A stretch of DNA of 64,000 nt from Gemmatimonadales bacterium (GTDB taxonomy: Bacteria > Gemmatimonadota > Gemmatimonadetes > Palauibacterales > Palauibacteraceae): contig VXQX01000068.1 in the NCBI GenBank assembly GCA_009838765.1, forward strand, positions 32,302 to 96,301, written 5' to 3'. The position numbers and the translations under genes were made by a program. This document shows positions 27,491-37,863 of the stretch, piece after piece. Below the pieces are notes generated by a model that saw only the letters and a program-made list of their open reading frames with translations, did no database searches and was not told the DNA's origin. The stretch's first letter is position 1, and each line of letters starts with the position of its first letter.

Positions 27491-27552
27491 TTGTAGACTC
27501 GTGACGGCGGGGGCATGTTGCGGAGACGCGACGGCCGAGGGTCGGCCGACGC
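27491..27552 (+). promoter_or_regulatory. Conserved leader 2: TTGTAGAC motif plus hairpin
   Basis: TTGTAGAC at 27491-27498 lies 87 bases before the start codon. A hairpin at 27528-27552 has a six-base CGGCCG stem extended by three base pairs across an A-A mismatch. The arrangement matches the leader at 25258-25319. The loop sequence GAGGGT is conserved with small shifts, so the hairpin changed in sequence but kept its pairing. Confidence 0.5.
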
Positions 27553-27577
27553 CCTGCTCTGGCTCGGAGATGTCGCC

Positions 27578-29701
27578 ATGATCGCGTCCCCAACGCGCTT
27601 CCGTCCGCCCCGCGCCCCCTCCCTCTTCCTGCTCGCGCTCACCGCGAACTCCGGCTGCAGCCTGCAGGTCTCCGTGGGGGATCCGTGCACGAACCCCGCC
27701 AACGAGATCGTGGCCGAGAACTGTCTCACGGGTCACCCGCCGACGGAGTGGGACATCAACAGCTACGGCGACCCCAGCATCCAGGGGTTCGGCACCGACA
27801 TCGCGATCGCCCAGGGCGAGACGATCGAGTTCAAGATCGACACCGACTCGGACGATTATCGAATCGACATCTACCGCATGGGTTACTACGGTGGCATGGG
27901 CGCGCGACGCGTCGATTCCTTCGACCCCGCGGCGACGCTGCCCCAGATCCAGCCGGAGTGTCTGCGCGGTCCGATCCCGGTGCTGGCCGAGGGGGGCGGC
28001 CTGGAGACGTGGCCCGCGCCGCTCGTGGATTGCGGCAACTGGGCGGTGTCGGCCTCCTGGCAGGCACCGGAGGACGCGACGTCCGGGATCTACTTCGCCC
28101 GGCTCGTGCGCGAGGATCCGATCGAGGGCTGGGTGAAGAACGACCAGTTCGAGCCCACTCCACTGCCGCCGACCGGCGAGGACTCGTTGTGGGAGGCGCC
28201 GGGTTTCCGAGCCGTGATGCGGAACCCGCTGCGTGAGGCGCGCGCCAGCCACATCTACTTCGTCGTCCGCGACGACGACGGCGAGTCCGACATGCTCTTC
28301 CAGACGTCGGACCTCACCTGGCAGGCCTACAATCGCTACGGCGGCCACAGCGTGTACGGACGCCTGAACCCTGAACGGATCCGGCTCCACGGCGGACCCC
28401 CGCGCGCGCCGAAGGTGAGCTTCAACCGACCCTTCGACACCCGGCACTACCGCGCGGTCAACAAGGTGTTCAACTCCGAATACCCGATGGTCCGCTGGCT
28501 GGAGCGCAACGGATACGACGTCAGCTATTCCTCGGGCATCGACACCGACCGCCGCGGCGAGGAACTGCTCGAGCACAAGGTTTTCCTCTCGGTGGGACAC
28601 GACGAATACTGGACGGGACAGCAGCGGCGGAACGTGGAAGCGGCGCGCGCCGCCGGTCTGCATCTCGCCTTCTTCAGTTCGAACGAGGTCTACTGGAAGG
28701 TACGCTGGGAGGCGAGCATCGACGGTTCCGGGACGCCGTACCGCACTCTCGTCACCTACAAGGACTCGCAGGACCACCGTCGTCTCGACCCTGTGGAATG
28801 GACGGGAGAGTTCCGGGACCACCGGTCCATCAACCACGAGGGTCCGTGGCCCGAGAACGCGCTCACGGGAACGCTGTTCACCGTAAACGCATGGAGGAAC
28901 GACCCCATCATCGTCGATGCCGAGTTCGCGAACCTGAGGTTCTGGCGCAACACCGAGGTGGCGCGCCTCCGGCCCGGTGAGCGGTACGTCTCGATCAAGG
29001 GAATCCTCGGCCACGAATGGGATTCGGACATCGACAACGGGTTCAGGCCGCCCGGATTGTTCCAGGTGGCCGCGACGACGATCGACAACACGCTGTATTG
29101 CGTGCATCCGGGCCGGGATTGCGAGACGGGGTCCGCTACCCACAATGCGGTACTGTACCGGCACGAGAGCGGCGCGCTCGTGTTCGGTTCGGGCACGCTT
29201 CAGTGGTCGTGGGGGCTCGACGCGCACCACGACACGGAGACCGGCGTTCCCCCCGAGCGTCAGAACGGCGCCGATACCCGCGTTGGCGTCGACCCGCACG
29301 GCCCGGACCGGGTGCTGCAGCAGGCGACGATGAACCTGTTCGCGGACATGGGCGTCCAGCCCGCCACGATGCAGCCGGATCTCGTGCCCGCGACCGCGTC
29401 AACGGATTTCGACGCGCCCGTATCTTCGTTCGGACCGCCCTCGGCGCCGGACGCCGAAAGCGGCATGGTCACGATCTCGGGGACGGCGTCGGATGCCGGC
29501 GGTGGCGTCGTCGCGGCCGTGGAGGTCTCACTCGATGGCGGACAGACCTGGCGCCCGGCCCGCGGCCGGACGGACTGGAGCTACGAGTACGACCCCGCCA
29601 TGGCGGGCGACGAAGTCACGATCTTGAGCCGCGCGGTGGACGACAGCGGCAACATCGAGACGTCAAGCATGGCCATTGGGGGCGACGGCGGGGGGAGCTG
29701 A
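27578..29701 (+). CDS. N,N-dimethylformamidase beta-subunit-like lipoprotein, copy 2
   Basis: 707 residues from ATG 27578, the position equivalent to the start of copy 1 (both preceded by GAGATGTCGCC). The signal peptide ends in a weak lipobox, N-S-G-C. From about residue 35 onward it is identical to copy 1 at most positions, with G-H-D-E-Y-W-T-G-Q-Q preserved, F-F-S-S-N-E-V-Y-W replacing F-F-G-S-N-D-V-F-W, and the same C-terminal Ig-like domain. The signal peptides have diverged much more than the mature parts. This is a recent tandem duplication with both copies intact and open, which suggests selection for dose or for two related substrates. Confidence 0.8.
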   Translation: MIASPTRFRPPRAPSLFLLALTANSGCSLQVSVGDPCTNPANEIVAENCLTGHPPTEWDINSYGDPSIQGFGTDIAIAQGETIEFKIDTDSDDYRIDIYRMGYYGGMGARRVDSFDPAATLPQIQPECLRGPIPVLAEGGGLETWPAPLVDCGNWAVSASWQAPEDATSGIYFARLVREDPIEGWVKNDQFEPTPLPPTGEDSLWEAPGFRAVMRNPLREARASHIYFVVRDDDGESDMLFQTSDLTWQAYNRYGGHSVYGRLNPERIRLHGGPPRAPKVSFNRPFDTRHYRAVNKVFNSEYPMVRWLERNGYDVSYSSGIDTDRRGEELLEHKVFLSVGHDEYWTGQQRRNVEAARAAGLHLAFFSSNEVYWKVRWEASIDGSGTPYRTLVTYKDSQDHRRLDPVEWTGEFRDHRSINHEGPWPENALTGTLFTVNAWRNDPIIVDAEFANLRFWRNTEVARLRPGERYVSIKGILGHEWDSDIDNGFRPPGLFQVAATTIDNTLYCVHPGRDCETGSATHNAVLYRHESGALVFGSGTLQWSWGLDAHHDTETGVPPERQNGADTRVGVDPHGPDRVLQQATMNLFADMGVQPATMQPDLVPATASTDFDAPVSSFGPPSAPDAESGMVTISGTASDAGGGVVAAVEVSLDGGQTWRPARGRTDWSYEYDPAMAGDEVTILSRAVDDSGNIETSSMAIGGDGGGS

Positions 29702-29730
29702 CCCTCGGTCCGCCGCGCGACCTGGAGACG

Positions 29731-29746
29731 CGTTCCCGCGGGAACG
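29731..29746 (+). terminator. Palindromic stem-loop after the duplicated pair
   Basis: A perfect palindrome CGTTCCCGCGGGAACG lies 29 bases after the copy 2 stop and can fold as a six-base stem with a CGCG loop. No T-run follows, so terminator function is only possible. Confidence 0.3.
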
Positions 29747-29774
29747 TCGCGGCGGGCTGCCGACATTCGGCCGG

Positions 29775-29894
29775 CTACCGGTACTCGACCTCCAGCCCCT
29801 CGACCCGGGCGAAGCTCCGCCGGTCGCGCGTGGCGACGGCATAGCCGTGGTGGACCGCGGTAGCCGCGATGGCCCCGAGCGTTCCGGAATCGGG
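29775..29894 (-). pseudogene. Truncated PIN-domain (VapC-like) toxin remnant
   Basis: Translating the minus strand from 29894 down to the TAG at 29775 gives 39 residues that match the C-terminal end of PIN-domain toxins: I-A-A-T-A-V-H-H-G-Y-A-V-A-T-R-D, then R-S-F-A-R-V-E-G-L-E-V. The position where PIN toxins carry the acidic residue before I-A-A-T-A is Gly here. No start codon, N-terminal domain or antitoxin is present; the fragment begins right at the stop codon of the aldehyde dehydrogenase upstream on the same strand. It appears to be what is left after that gene pair replaced the rest of the locus. Confidence 0.6.
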
Positions 29895-31450
<1,556 letters not shown>

Positions 31451-31454
<4 letters not shown>

Positions 31455-32887
31455 TTCTCCCCCTCGCGATAGCCGAGGATCGCCTTCACCTCGAGGAACT
31501 CCTCGAGTCCGTGTCGGCCCCACTCGCGCCCGTTGCCGGATTGCTTGTAACCGCCGAATGGCGCCCGGAAGTCCGGACGCGCGCCGTTCAGGTTGACCTG
31601 GCCCGACCGGATCCGGCGCGCGACCGACCGTCCGCGTTCGCGGTCGCCCGCCGACACGTAGCCGGCCAGACCGTAGACCGTGTCGTTGGCGATCCGAACG
31701 GCGTCGTCATCGTCCTCGTACCCGATGAGCACGAGGACCGGGCCGAAGATCTCCTCGCGCGCAACGACCATTTCGTTGCTCACGTGCGAGAAGACCGTCG
31801 GTCGGACGTAGTACCCCCGCTCGAATCCCTCGGGCCGGCCGGGCCCTCCCGTCGCGAGGCGCGCACCCTCTTCGATTCCCCGCTCGATCAGCCGCTGGAT
31901 CCTGTCGAACTGCACGTTGGACACCGCCGGGCCGATCGTCGTCCCCTCGCTGCCCGGATCGCCGACCACGACCTTCCCGGCCGCCGCCGCCGCGATCTCC
32001 GCGGCCTCGTCCATCCGCGAATGCGGCACAAGCATGCGCGTCGGCGCATTGCAGGACTGCCCGGTGTTGTTGCAGACGGCGAAGACGCCCCGGGACACCG
32101 CGCGGCCGAAGTCCGCGTCGTCCAGGATGATGTTGGCCGACTTGCCGCCCAGTTCCTGCGCCACCCGCTTCACGGTCGGCGCCGCTTTCCGGGCCACCTC
32201 CACCCCCGCCCGCGTGGAGCCCGTGAAGGAGACCATGTCCACCCCGGGGTGCGACGCCAGCGCCGCGCCCACCACCGGACCGGCGCCGTTGACGAGGTTG
32301 AAGACGCCCGGCGGCACGCCGGCCTCATCGAGGATTTCCGTGAAGATCAGCGCGTTCAGCGGCGCGACCTCCGACGGCTTGAGCACCATCGTGCACCCCG
32401 CCGCGAGCGCCGGCGCCACCTTGCAGGCGATCTGGTTCAGCGGCCAGTTCCACGGCGTGATGAATGCGCACACCCCCACCGGTTCCCTCACGAGGAGAGA
32501 CGTTCCAAGGTCCGTCTCGAATTCGAAGTCCGCGAGGATCTTCAGCATGGTTCGAAAGTGCCCCATGCCGGAAGGGACCTGTGCCTGCACGGCCAGGGCC
32601 ATCGGCGCGCCCATCTCCGCGCTGACGGTGGCGGCCAACTCCGCCGAACGGGCCGCGTAGCCGTCGCAGATACGTTCCAGCAGCGCGACCCGTTCTTCCC
32701 GGCTGGTCTGCGAGAAGAGGCCGAAGGCGGCCCTTGCGGCCGCCACCGCGGCGTCCACGTCGGCCCGCCCACCCATCGCGATGGCTCCGATGGATTCCTC
32801 GGTGGCCGGGTTGACCACAGGCAGCGTTTCGTCGACCGACGGGTCGATCCACGCGCCGGCGATATGGAACTTGCGGAGGTTCTCCAC
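31451..32887 (-). CDS. NAD(P)-dependent aldehyde dehydrogenase
   Basis: 478 residues from GTG 32887, with a purine-rich AAGGGA upstream. It belongs to the non-acylating ALDH superfamily: F-I-T-P-W-N-W-P-L cofactor loop, F-T-G-S-T-R-A-G, general base Glu in E-L-G-G-K-S, and the nucleophile Cys in N-T-G-Q-S-C-N-A-P. It oxidises an aldehyde to its acid in the cytoplasm; the sequence does not single out the aldehyde. Translational coupling to the methylmalonate-semialdehyde dehydrogenase suggests that both act in one catabolic route, for example of a branched-chain or beta-amino acid. A strong hairpin separates it from the receptor gene upstream. Confidence 0.88.
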
Positions 32888-32944
32888 GGATTCCCTTTCC
32901 CGCGCCGCGCAACGGCGGCGTCATGATGTTGCATACGAAACCAC

Positions 32945-32983
32945 GACCCCGGCGGGGGGCGGCCTTCGCCTCCCGCCGGGGTC
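32945..32983 (-). terminator. Strong hairpin between TonB receptor and dehydrogenase genes
   Basis: A perfect 12-base inverted repeat (GACCCCGGCGGG at 32945-32956, CCCGCCGGGGTC at 32972-32983). On the minus strand it follows the receptor gene stop by about 68 bases and is followed by only a short T-run, so it is a good candidate for the terminator of the receptor transcript. Confidence 0.6.
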
Positions 32984-33051
32984 GGATCCTACCCTCCGGG
33001 CTCGTCCTCGACTACCGGCGACCCCGGATCCATCGGACTACGCTGCGGAAC

Positions 33052-35817
33052 TCACCCGGTCAGCCATGACCACCGGTAGTTCACGCGAACGTAGTAGTAG
33101 CCGCCGTTGAAGCCGAACGGCGAACTCTCCGGATAAAGCAGACCCACGTCGTCGGCCGTGTCCGGAGCCTGTGTCGCCGGATACGTGTCGAACAGGTTGT
33201 TCGCGCCGATCGTGAGTTCGGCATCGTCCGTGAGGTCGGTCGACAACTCAAAGTCGACGAGGAACCGGCCGGGGAAGGCCGTGCCCTCGACGCCGCCGAT
33301 CACCACGCCGCCTACGTCCACCCACGAATCGTACCAGGTGCCGCGCACGAGGCTGCGAACCCCGCCCAGCGTGTGCAGCACGTTGAGCGAACCGCGCCAC
33401 GAGGGAACGGACTGCTCGAGCTGGTCCACCCGATCCTGGTCGATGACGTCGGGGTTGAAATCGGTGACCGTCGTCCCGTTGTAGTTGAAGAGCGCGCTGA
33501 AGCTCGTGTTCCCGCCCATCGACGGTGGCGTGTAGTTCGCCACGATGTCGATCCCCTGCGTCCTGGTGCTGAAGTCGTTCGTGAAGAACCGGAACTCGGC
33601 GAGGTTCGCCGCGCTCGTGATCCCTTCCGCCAGAAGGCGCGTGACTTCGTCAGGCTGGAGTGAGAACGTCTGCGTCTGCGCGAAACGGTCCGAAATAGCG
33701 ATTCGGTAGTAGTCCAGCGTGAGCTTGAATGCGTCCGCGTCGAACACCGTCCCCGCCGTCAGGCTGAACGCCTTCTCGGGCGTCAGCTGCCGCCCGCCAT
33801 ACAGTTCCGCCACCCTGGACGTCGAGGGGATCGTGCCGCGGTTGACGAGGTCGCCGATCGTCGCGTCGAACACGGTGGACACGTTGAAGGCGTTCTGCTG
33901 CCCCGGCGTCGGCGCGCGGAAGCCGGTGCTCCCACCCGCGCGCAGGGCGAGCTGGTCGCTGACCTGTAAACGGCCCGAGACCTTCCCCGTCAGCTGGCTT
34001 CCGAAGTCGGAGAAATCCTCCCAGCGCAACGCGGCGCCGAGCGTCCACGGGTCTTCGCTGCCGCCCAGTTGAACATCTCCGTACACAGCCACGTTCTGGC
34101 GGTCCCAGTTCCCCGCCGCGATCGGGCTGAAGCCGGGGAAGCCGTTGGAGGACGAGCTGAAGCCCTGCGCGGCGTAGGGCCCGATCTTCCACGACTCGTC
34201 CTGTCCCTGCCCGATCGTGAAGCGTTCGTCCCGCCGCTCGAGCCCGCCCGCGAGGTGGACCCCGTCGCTGGCCTCGTACGCGACGTCGAAGTTGAGGTTG
34301 AACTCATCCTGCCGGTACAGCCCCGGGTCGAAATGCGTGGGCGTCTCCGGCCCGAGCGCCGCGTTCACCGTGTTGTAGATGAAGAAGTCGGCCGTGTGGC
34401 TGCCGAAGCTGGCGCTGGCGTCCCACGTAAAGCCGTCGTCGTTGCCTCCCTTGACGCCGCTGACGACGGACCAGTCGGTGACGTTGCCGCCGAACTGGGG
34501 CGTGAAGCCGCCGGGGAACATCTCCTGGAACGAGAAGCAGTTGGGATCCGCGAAGACCTGCGCCAGCGCCACCGGGTCGGGCACATGGTTGGTGATGCGG
34601 ACTTCCGGACAGTTCGCCGTACCGAGGCCCTTCGCCATCAGCACGTCGCCGATGAGGAGCGACTCCCCGCTGTCACCGCTGAACACAGCGCCGCGCGTGT
34701 TCGGGTTACGGAAGAAGAACCCGCCGTCCACCTCCTTGGTGGAGAGGTTCCCGAACGCGTAGAACTGCTCGTCGTCACGGAACGTGTAGCCGGTGTTGAG
34801 CCACACCTTGAGGTCGTCGTTGACCTCGGGCGACCCCCAGATCTGGGCCGTCGGCGTGCGCACGGCGGCGTTGCCGGCCTGGAGGAGCGCGATGGCATCG
34901 GCGCGCTGGATGGCCCGATCGGTCGGATCCTGGTTGCCGTATTCCACGCTCAGGTTGGCGAAACCGGTGGCCCCAAGCGGAACCCCGACGTTGCCGGCGA
35001 CGGTGAGCATGTCGCCATCGCCCTCGTAGTAGCTGCCGCTCTTCACCTCGATCATGCCGCCGTCGCGGTCGTCCTTCAGGATGAAGTTCATCACGCCGGC
35101 GATGGCGTCGGAACCGTACTGCGCCGAGGCGCCGTCGCGGAGCACCTCCACCTGCCGCAGCGCGATGCCGGGGATGGAGCCGATGTCGACGCCCTGGGCC
35201 CCGTCCGAGAGACCGGCACCGAGCCACGTGATGATCGACCCGCGGTGCCGCCGCTTCCCGTTGATCAGCACCATCGTGTGATCGGACGCGAGCCCCCGCA
35301 GGTTCGCCGGACGCGTGATCGTGGCCGCGTCGCTGATCGGCTCGACGCGGACGTTGTAGGACGGGACCACGGTGCGAAGCAGGAAGTCGATGTTCGTCTC
35401 CGCCTGGCTTGTGATCTCCGACACGGGGATCACGTCCACCGGAACCATCGACTCGGTCACCGTTCGCGGCTGCGCCCGGCTCCCGACGACCACCAGCTCA
35501 CCGAGGTTGATCGCCTGGAGTTCCAGCGCGAAATCCTGGTTCGCCGTCTGGCCGCTCGCGACCGAGACCGTCTGCGTTTGAATCGCGTAACCGATGAGCC
35601 GGACTTCGACCACATGGTCGCCGGCCGGGACGCCGGAAATCGAATAGGCGCCGCCGGCGCCCGAGCCCACCGATACGTCGAGCGCGGGGATTGCGACCCT
35701 CGCGCCGCTGAGGCCGGCTCCGGACGGACTGGTCACCCTGCCCTCGATGGTTCCCTGAGCAAAGGCCGCCGCAGGCAGCGCCAGAAAGGCAAGGGCGAGG
35801 AATGCTCGTTTCAGCAT
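33052..35817 (-). CDS. TonB-dependent outer membrane receptor with carboxypeptidase-like N-terminal domain
   Basis: 921 residues from ATG 35817, preferred over the ATG at 35823 because AGGAG lies six bases before it. A signal peptide (L-K-R-A-F-L-A-L-A-F-L-A, cut after A-F-A-Q) is followed by a carboxypeptidase-regulatory-like beta domain (G-T-I-E-G-R-V-T-S-P-S-G) to about residue 95. A plug domain contains L-R-G-L-A-S-D-H-T-M-V-L-I-N-G-K-R and the Q-V-E-V-L-R-D-G-A-S-A-Q-Y-G-S-D-A-I-A-G-V signature, and a beta-barrel follows. It imports a ligand across the outer membrane with energy from TonB. The ligand is unknown. The gene stands alone between two hairpins. Confidence 0.93.
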   Translation of the reverse strand: MLKRAFLALAFLALPAAAFAQGTIEGRVTSPSGAGLSGARVAIPALDVSVGSGAGGAYSISGVPAGDHVVEVRLIGYAIQTQTVSVASGQTANQDFALELQAINLGELVVVGSRAQPRTVTESMVPVDVIPVSEITSQAETNIDFLLRTVVPSYNVRVEPISDAATITRPANLRGLASDHTMVLINGKRRHRGSIITWLGAGLSDGAQGVDIGSIPGIALRQVEVLRDGASAQYGSDAIAGVMNFILKDDRDGGMIEVKSGSYYEGDGDMLTVAGNVGVPLGATGFANLSVEYGNQDPTDRAIQRADAIALLQAGNAAVRTPTAQIWGSPEVNDDLKVWLNTGYTFRDDEQFYAFGNLSTKEVDGGFFFRNPNTRGAVFSGDSGESLLIGDVLMAKGLGTANCPEVRITNHVPDPVALAQVFADPNCFSFQEMFPGGFTPQFGGNVTDWSVVSGVKGGNDDGFTWDASASFGSHTADFFIYNTVNAALGPETPTHFDPGLYRQDEFNLNFDVAYEASDGVHLAGGLERRDERFTIGQGQDESWKIGPYAAQGFSSSSNGFPGFSPIAAGNWDRQNVAVYGDVQLGGSEDPWTLGAALRWEDFSDFGSQLTGKVSGRLQVSDQLALRAGGSTGFRAPTPGQQNAFNVSTVFDATIGDLVNRGTIPSTSRVAELYGGRQLTPEKAFSLTAGTVFDADAFKLTLDYYRIAISDRFAQTQTFSLQPDEVTRLLAEGITSAANLAEFRFFTNDFSTRTQGIDIVANYTPPSMGGNTSFSALFNYNGTTVTDFNPDVIDQDRVDQLEQSVPSWRGSLNVLHTLGGVRSLVRGTWYDSWVDVGGVVIGGVEGTAFPGRFLVDFELSTDLTDDAELTIGANNLFDTYPATQAPDTADDVGLLYPESSPFGFNGGYYYVRVNYRWSWLTG

Positions 35818-35895
35818 ACTCATCTCCTGAGGTTTGGTCGTATCAGATCCCGAATGGTTCGGTTCAAGACAGGTCGGCTCTGCGCTTCCCCGCCT

Positions 35896-35920
35896 CGCGG
35901 GCCCGAGCCGGTGGCCCGCG
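35896..35920 (-). terminator. Stem-loop between HD-domain gene and TonB receptor gene
   Basis: An eight-base perfect stem (CGCGGGCC / GGCCCGCG) with a nine-base loop sits 27 bases after the HD-domain gene stop on the minus strand. There is no clear T-run. It could end the upstream transcript or lie in the leader of the receptor gene. Confidence 0.4.
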
Positions 35921-35946
35921 GGACGTCCTGGAGATGCCCGGGCAGC

Positions 35947-36852
35947 CTAGAGCGGAGCCCAAGGCATCTCGAGTGACCTCCACATGTGTGCAACCGGACT
36001 GTTGTCGTACCCGAGACCCTCCTTTGGCTGCTTGAAGTGACGCCCGATGATGTCGATGAAGGGATCCAGCGAGACCTCCATGCCATCCTGGAAGGCATAC
36101 GTGTCGTTGACGCAGATCATGCGGGCCGATACGTACAGCGGGTGGCCTTTCGCGTACTCCGCCGCCTGCTTGATGTAGTCCGGCGGGATGTAATCCTCTC
36201 CGAAGATCCGGTTGTACAACTCAGGGTATTCGTACCCGTACTCCTCGTCGGGATAGAAGCGCAGCGCGCCATGATACCGGATGCCCCAACTCACGTACTC
36301 GGGAACATACGGTTCGTAGAGCTGCGCGCCCCACCAGCCGTGATCCACCTTGATCAGGTTCTGCACCGTGTCGTGGAGCAGACCGGCGAGGACGTTCTCC
36401 TCGGGCTGCCCGTCGTTTAACGCGTGAGTCGCGCTCTGCAGGACATGCCGCGCGGGCCAGAACCTGCGGCGAAAAAAATCCTCCAGCGTGGGATTCGCCG
36501 GGAGGGGTTCGAGCACCTCGTCGGTGGGCCTGAACAGGTTGCCGGTCCCGCGCGGGGGCCTGACGTCCTGCCCGGCATCGTGATCGTGGTGGTGGCCTTC
36601 GTCCGCGAATTCGGCTTCGGCCTCCGCGGCCTCCGCCAGCAACTCGCTTTCGTCGAGGAGTCGCGGGTCGAGGTCCTCGGTCCGCGGAACCGGACCGTGG
36701 TGGTGATGATGGTCGTGTACGTGCCCCGAATCCTCGCCGTCGAGGAGATCGCACATGTAATGCTCCAGGGCCTCCGCCTTGTCCTCGGGCGTCATCACCG
36801 CCAGGGCCCCGGCACCAACCGATGCGAGGAACTTTCTTCGGTCGATCTCCAT
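35947..36852 (-). CDS. Tat-signal HD-domain protein with histidine-rich linkers, possible diiron oxygenase
   Basis: 301 residues. It opens with a twin-arginine-like signal (D-R-R-K-F-L-A-S-V-G-A-G-A-L-A-V). Residues ~35-95 are a charged, disordered-looking region with two histidine clusters, H-V-H-D-H-H-H-H-H-G and G-H-H-H-D-H-D-A. The second half has an HD-type metal-site pattern: S-A-T-H-A-L, then G-L-L-H-D-T-V-Q-N, V-D-H-G-W-W-G-A, and I-R-Y-H-G-A-L-R, with Y-E-Y-P later, which resembles the mixed-valent diiron oxygenases of the PhnZ/inositol oxygenase type more than HD phosphohydrolases. The family assignment is tentative. The His clusters may store or deliver metal. The substrate is unknown. 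Confidence 0.6.
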   Translation of the reverse strand: MEIDRRKFLASVGAGALAVMTPEDKAEALEHYMCDLLDGEDSGHVHDHHHHHGPVPRTEDLDPRLLDESELLAEAAEAEAEFADEGHHHDHDAGQDVRPPRGTGNLFRPTDEVLEPLPANPTLEDFFRRRFWPARHVLQSATHALNDGQPEENVLAGLLHDTVQNLIKVDHGWWGAQLYEPYVPEYVSWGIRYHGALRFYPDEEYGYEYPELYNRIFGEDYIPPDYIKQAAEYAKGHPLYVSARMICVNDTYAFQDGMEVSLDPFIDIIGRHFKQPKEGLGYDNSPVAHMWRSLEMPWAPL

Positions 36853-36959
36853 CCTTCCGTCCCGACGCTGGAGGTTACGCGGCCGTTACGCCTTCAAGTT
36901 GATTGAACGGGCGCGGGACCGCTAGGTTGGCGGGGGGAGGAAGGTCGCGCGAGTCCACC

Positions 36960-36992
36960 AAAAAACGGGGGCGTCCCGTCCCGGACGCCCCC
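36960..36992 (-). terminator. Rho-independent terminator of the cold-shock gene
   Basis: On the minus strand a perfect ten-base stem (GGGGGCGTCC / GGACGCCCCC) with a six-base loop is followed by G and six T residues (A-run at 36960-36965 on the plus strand). It begins 45 bases after the cold-shock gene stop and is the most classical terminator in the window. Confidence 0.88.
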
Positions 36993-37037
36993 TCCTTCTA
37001 CGTGTCTCTCAACGCGATGCGCGGTTCTACCTCCGGA

Positions 37038-37250
37038 TCAATAGGCCTGCTTGACCACGTTCTCCGCCTTGGGGCCCTTTGGTCCATCGACGACATCGAG
37101 TTCGACCTTCTCACCTTCCGCCAGGCTCCGAAAACCATCCGCCTGGATCGCCGTGTGGTGAACGAAGACCTCCGCGGATCCATCATCGAGCGCGATGAAT
37201 CCGAAGCCCTTCTGGTCGTTGAACCACTTGACTGTGCCGCTTCTGCGCAT
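37038..37250 (-). CDS. CspA-family cold-shock RNA-binding protein
   Basis: 70 residues from ATG 37250, with AGGAG seven bases upstream. It is a single OB-fold cold-shock domain: G-T-V-K-W-F-N at the start, RNP1 K-G-F-G-F-I, RNP2 V-F-V-H-H, and the ending G-P-K-A-E-N-V. It binds single-stranded RNA or DNA and melts RNA structure. It is a single-gene transcript, as judged from its own terminator. The ~150-base region upstream may be a cold-responsive leader, but no specific cold-box was recognised. Confidence 0.96.
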   Translation of the reverse strand: MRRSGTVKWFNDQKGFGFIALDDGSAEVFVHHTAIQADGFRSLAEGEKVELDVVDGPKGPKAENVVKQAY

Positions 37251-37863
37251 GCCCGTGCTCCTGAAGGTATTGGTGTCGCCGAGAGTACGGGCTTGCCGCA
37301 CGTGCCGACCACAATGCCGGCGAACCTGATCCGGTTCGCATTTTCCGGAGCCCAGAATACACGGGAAATATGCGGTTGTCCATGCGCCGGGGGCGACGCG
37401 TCTATTCCCCTGGGGACAGGAAATCGCGAAGCCGGAGTTTCGTCTGGTGATCCTGCATCCGCACTCCGCGCATGTTCCGGCCGCGAATATAGGTCTCCTG
37501 CCAGCCCTGTTGAACCGCCTCCTCGTCCCGGGCGTGGAGGTCGTCAATGAACTGGGCCCGGGACTCGTTCCGCACCGTGTACTTTTGGGGCGATGAGCTT
37601 GTCGTCCCCCAGCACTCGCGTGCGGGGGCGCACGTTCTCGAGATAGTGCCGCGGCATGGGAACGATCCGGCAGATCGGCTCCCCCTCGTCGAAGCGGATC
37701 CAGTCCCTGCGCCGCTGCGGCAACGCCGCGCGTGCGCCCGCATGGCGCGCCGGGCGTTGCGCCGCGCGGTCCGGCTCGGCAGGGTTGTTTCCGTACCGTC
37801 GCTTGCAGCCCTGGCAAGACCCCCGCATCGGGCTGTCAACCCCAAACCCGAGTCCCCCACACG
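37251..37863. other. Gene-poor stretch between cold-shock gene and DUF1015 gene
   Basis: 613 bases without an intact gene. The left ~150 bases are the presumed promoter and leader of the cold-shock gene (minus strand). The middle, 37402-37703, holds the frameshifted DUF6065-like remnant. The right ~160 bases should contain the promoter of the DUF1015 gene; no clear -35/-10 pair was recognised. Confidence 0.6.
37402..37703 (-). pseudogene. Frameshifted C-terminal fragment of a DUF6065-like protein
   Basis: Two minus-strand frames join into one recognisable protein end. One frame, down to about 37583, reads [18 protein letters not shown], then Y-L-E-N-V-R-P-R. The other, from about 37581 to the TAG at 37402, reads [20 protein letters not shown] and [10 protein letters not shown]. 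This order (G-E-P-F-C, P-V-P-R, S-R-x-x-F, G-W-Q-x-x-Y-x-R-G, H-x-T-K-L-R-L) is that of the C-terminal end of DUF6065 proteins. The frames differ by one base at an A4 run near 37582-37586. The N-terminal half is missing, so the gene is dead even if the A-run is a sequencing slip. Confidence 0.55.

Noticed and set aside
25350..29701. Dimethylformamidase-like proteins as the kynurenine formamidase
   Set aside because: They are exported lipoproteins 11 kb away from the cytoplasmic tryptophan pathway and belong to a family using small alkyl formamides.
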